Below are positions 6,492 to 7,875 of a DNA stretch of 7,875 nt, one piece after another (within the stretch, counting starts at the first letter, position 1; each line of letters opens with the position of its first letter). Made by a program: the position numbers and the translations under genes. The notes under the pieces were generated by a model. It was not told where the DNA came from. It saw only the letters and a program-made list of their open reading frames with translations, and did no database searches. This stretch comes from Pleurocapsa sp. MO_226.B13 (GTDB lineage Bacteria; Cyanobacteriota; Cyanobacteriia; Cyanobacteriales; Xenococcaceae): assembly GCA_030064795.1 (NCBI GenBank), contig JASJEI010000436.1:1-7875 (forward strand), in the 5' to 3' direction.

Positions 6492-7472
6492 TCAAGGTTG
6501 CCATTTATTTCTCTCTTGCAAAATTTGAGCAGCTACGGAAATAGCAATCTCTTCTGGTGTATGACTGCTAATGGAAAGACCTACAGGTGCATAGATGCGA
6601 GAAAGCGAGTTTTCACTTATCCCCGATTGTTGCAGTTGCTCGAAGATCTTAGCAATCTTGGCGTGACTTCCCATTACGCCGATGAAAGGAAAGGGCAATG
6701 ACTCAACTCCTAACAAAGCACGGATATCCGAAGGGAAATCGGTTGTCATCACAACGACACAAGTCACTTGCGGAAAAGGAATTAAAGCACCTACTGCTTG
6801 ATAATCTTCTACAATTTTGATAAACCGCGCATAGTTATTCTGGGTTAAAGTTGACACCTCATACCTAGTATCAAAGACCAACACCTCGTAATCCAATTGA
6901 GACATAACTCTCGATAGTGCCAGGGAACAGTGTCCACCCCCTATAATGGCAATTCTCTGACGATTGAGTAATTGCTCTTCGTATCTCCACCTTCCTGACT
7001 CTTGGATTAGCTGAATTGCTGGTTGAGCTAAATCGACGGCTTGTTCTTCTACAGACATTCCCAAAGAGTCGATCGACCAAGAACCAGAAATATCTCTATC
7101 GATAAGAGAAACTACTTTTTCTACTGTTTCTCTATCTCTTGAAGGGTGACACAAATAATAAAGATTAGTTTGACTTCCAGAGCAAATCATTCCCGACTTG
7201 TCCCCAGAACCAGAAGCACGATGGTAGAGAGTCTGAATTTCTGGAGTGAAGGCTTCTTGCTTGAGAATTTCCTTAGCGCGATCAATCAGCTTGTGTTCCA
7301 TAATACCACCGCCAATAGTGCCGTGGGTTTCCCCCGTTTCAGAAATCCAAAGCTTTGCACCCCTCGTTCCTGGAGAACCTTTAGTATGGTTAGCGACGAG
7401 GGCGAGAAATACTTGCTGATTTTCGGAGAGCTTTTGCAATAATTTTTCCCAAAATTCCTTAACTAAGCTCAT
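6492..7472 (-). CDS. XdhC/CoxI family protein (molybdenum cofactor handling)
   Basis: This 326-residue protein has both domains of the XdhC/CoxI family, which in studied cases binds molybdenum cofactor and helps its sulfuration and insertion into xanthine dehydrogenase-type enzymes. The N-terminal domain shows LALVANHTKGSPGTRGAKLW (23-42), GTIGGGIME (51-59) and GMICSGSQT (94-102); the usual family text there is CGG, here Cys97-Ser-Gly. The C-terminal Rossmann domain starts with RIAIIGGGHCSLALSR (173-188) and VLVFDTR (197-203), with GVMGSHAK (265-272) and APVGLSISSHTPEEIAISVAAQI near the end. It is soluble. AGG lies about seven bases before the ATG. No molybdenum enzyme gene or MobA-type gene is in the window. 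The DMT transporter follows at 20 bases, suggesting an operon. The family call is firm; the client enzyme is unknown. Confidence 0.92.
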   Translation of the reverse strand: MSLVKEFWEKLLQKLSENQQVFLALVANHTKGSPGTRGAKLWISETGETHGTIGGGIMEHKLIDRAKEILKQEAFTPEIQTLYHRASGSGDKSGMICSGSQTNLYYLCHPSRDRETVEKVVSLIDRDISGSWSIDSLGMSVEEQAVDLAQPAIQLIQESGRWRYEEQLLNRQRIAIIGGGHCSLALSRVMSQLDYEVLVFDTRYEVSTLTQNNYARFIKIVEDYQAVGALIPFPQVTCVVVMTTDFPSDIRALLGVESLPFPFIGVMGSHAKIAKIFEQLQQSGISENSLSRIYAPVGLSISSHTPEEIAISVAAQILQERNKWQP

Positions 7473-7551
7473 CTTTTACCTGGCATAGATAACAGCGATC
7501 GCATAGGTTTTTGATTTTATCTTCTGGTAACTGAATTTTTAGACTAACCAT
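7459..7551 (-). CDS. Possible 30-codon leader or gene remnant overlapping the xdhC-like start
   Basis: A minus-strand frame of 30 codons begins at ATG 7551 and ends in TAA at 7459, overlapping the xdhC-like start by 14 bases in another frame. The beginning, KIQLPEDKIKNLC, resembles the N-terminus of small MNT-type nucleotidyltransferases common in cyanobacteria (the partner of HEPN toxins), but the expected GS-containing active-site segment never follows. Residues 17-23 read CxxCxxC, partly because a HIP1 site falls there. There is no ribosome binding site. It may be a truncated antitoxin-gene remnant, an upstream leader peptide, or chance. Confidence 0.3.
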   Translation of the reverse strand: MVSLKIQLPEDKIKNLCDRCYLCQVKDELS

Positions 7552-7575
7552 GATTTAGATTAATCGAGATTTAAC

Positions 7576-7584
7576 ATTATCATA
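7576..7584 (-). promoter_or_regulatory. Candidate -10 element for the xdhC-like operon
   Basis: On the minus strand 7584-7576 reads TATGATAAT, a good -10 match, about 100 bases before the xdhC-like ATG and 25 before the small frame. No good -35 hexamer is found at 16-18 bases; a HIP1 octamer (7590-7597) sits in the spacer. It is the best promoter candidate for the minus-strand pair, but only one box supports it. Confidence 0.3.
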
Positions 7585-7802
7585 TCGGAGCGATCGCCTT
7601 TTTAGCATTAATTGATTTTTTCACTTATTTGGCTACCAAACATCAGAAATAATACTGCTACGATTATTTTTCAACAAGTTTATTATGGGTAAGTAATTGG
7701 TATTTGAGTAGCTAAATATATATGTTGCAAGATGAAAAAATTAGGCGTCGTTCAAAAACGGGGTATTTTGGGTAACAAACGCAGCTTAAATTAAGCCAAG
7801 TA

Positions 7803-7832
7803 TTGACTTCGCTTAAAGAACAAAAGTATTAC
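7803..7832 (+). promoter_or_regulatory. Candidate promoter facing the right edge
   Basis: TTGACT at 7803-7808 matches the -35 consensus in five of six bases. TATTAC at 7827-7832 lies 18 bases further, with TATAAA at 7833-7838 just after it. The region is AT-rich, so chance matches are likely, and the gene it would serve lies outside the window. Confidence 0.3.
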
Positions 7833-7875
7833 TATAAAAACTTACTTTTAGGCTCTTTGAAAAAGCTCAAATCCT

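Larger units (their letters stand above)
1463..7597. repeat. HIP1 octamers (GCGATCGC), nine dispersed copies
   Basis: Perfect GCGATCGC starts at 1463, 2382, 4400, 5753, 6013, 6247, 6410, 7495 and 7590. One per about 875 bases is far above chance and is a hallmark of many cyanobacterial genomes. They fall both inside genes (four in the DMT transporter) and between genes. None lies in the permease pseudogene or in the SDR gene itself (the first is three bases after its stop). Confidence 0.95.
7552..7875. other. AT-rich stretch without a convincing gene
   Basis: Neither strand holds a plausible gene here; frames opening at ATG 7722 and ATG 7732 on the plus strand close after 17 and 20 codons. 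Visible structure: the palindrome GCTTAA-A-TTAAGC (7784-7796), a further GCTTAA at 7811-7816, and a promoter-like pair facing the right edge, TTGACT (7803-7808) with TATTAC (7827-7832) at 18 bases. A line such as 7681-7740 has only 15 G or C in 60 bases. It is probably an intergenic region between the minus-strand operon and a gene beyond the window. Confidence 0.6.

Noticed and set aside
7722..7794. Two tiny plus-strand frames of 17 and 20 codons
   Set aside because: They have no ribosome binding site and no recognisable sequence, and are too short to distinguish from chance in AT-rich DNA.
7741..7875. Possible insertion-sequence end at the right edge
   Set aside because: No transposase fragment, terminal inverted repeat pair or target duplication can be seen within the window.

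Overview
The window looks like a chromosomal segment of a cyanobacterium. The clearest sign is the palindromic octamer GCGATCGC (HIP1), seen nine times in 7.9 kb. The gene content agrees: a DUF1350 protein, an NmrA-type SDR with a cysteine-rich tail, archease next to RtcB, and a heptameric tandem repeat of the STRR kind described in filamentous cyanobacteria. I cannot name a genus.

Layout. Positions 33-4860 hold five intact plus-strand genes: (1) an NmrA-like SDR fused to a C-terminal domain that resembles ATC hydrolases; (2) a DUF1350 alpha/beta-hydrolase-like protein; (3) archease; (4) RtcB, the 3'-phosphate RNA ligase; (5) a 70-residue protein of unknown function. A plus-strand amino-acid permease pseudogene (4901-5527) follows, with an in-frame TGA and most of its C-terminus missing. 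Two minus-strand genes then run toward it and look like an operon: an XdhC/CoxI-family protein (7472-6492) and, 20 bases further on, a ten-helix EamA/DMT transporter (6471-5566). The last 320 bases are AT-rich and hold no convincing gene.

Functional links. Archease and RtcB are the one clear functional pair: archease is the known activator of RtcB guanylylation, so this is an RNA repair or ligation module. Six-plus copies of AAGCTAT lie between the two genes, just ahead of a very strong ribosome binding site that sets the rtcB start at 3130 rather than 3091. The 70-residue gene, 63 bases after rtcB and with its own good ribosome binding site, may belong to this unit. The xdhC-like gene has no molybdenum enzyme beside it, so its client must be elsewhere or it has another role.

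I see no CRISPR array, tRNA, rRNA or intact mobile element. The window is mostly ordinary chromosomal content. The points that most deserve a second look are the SDR fusion, the heptamer array in the archease-rtcB gap, the decayed permease, the small gene after rtcB, and a 30-codon remnant or leader overlapping the xdhC-like start.
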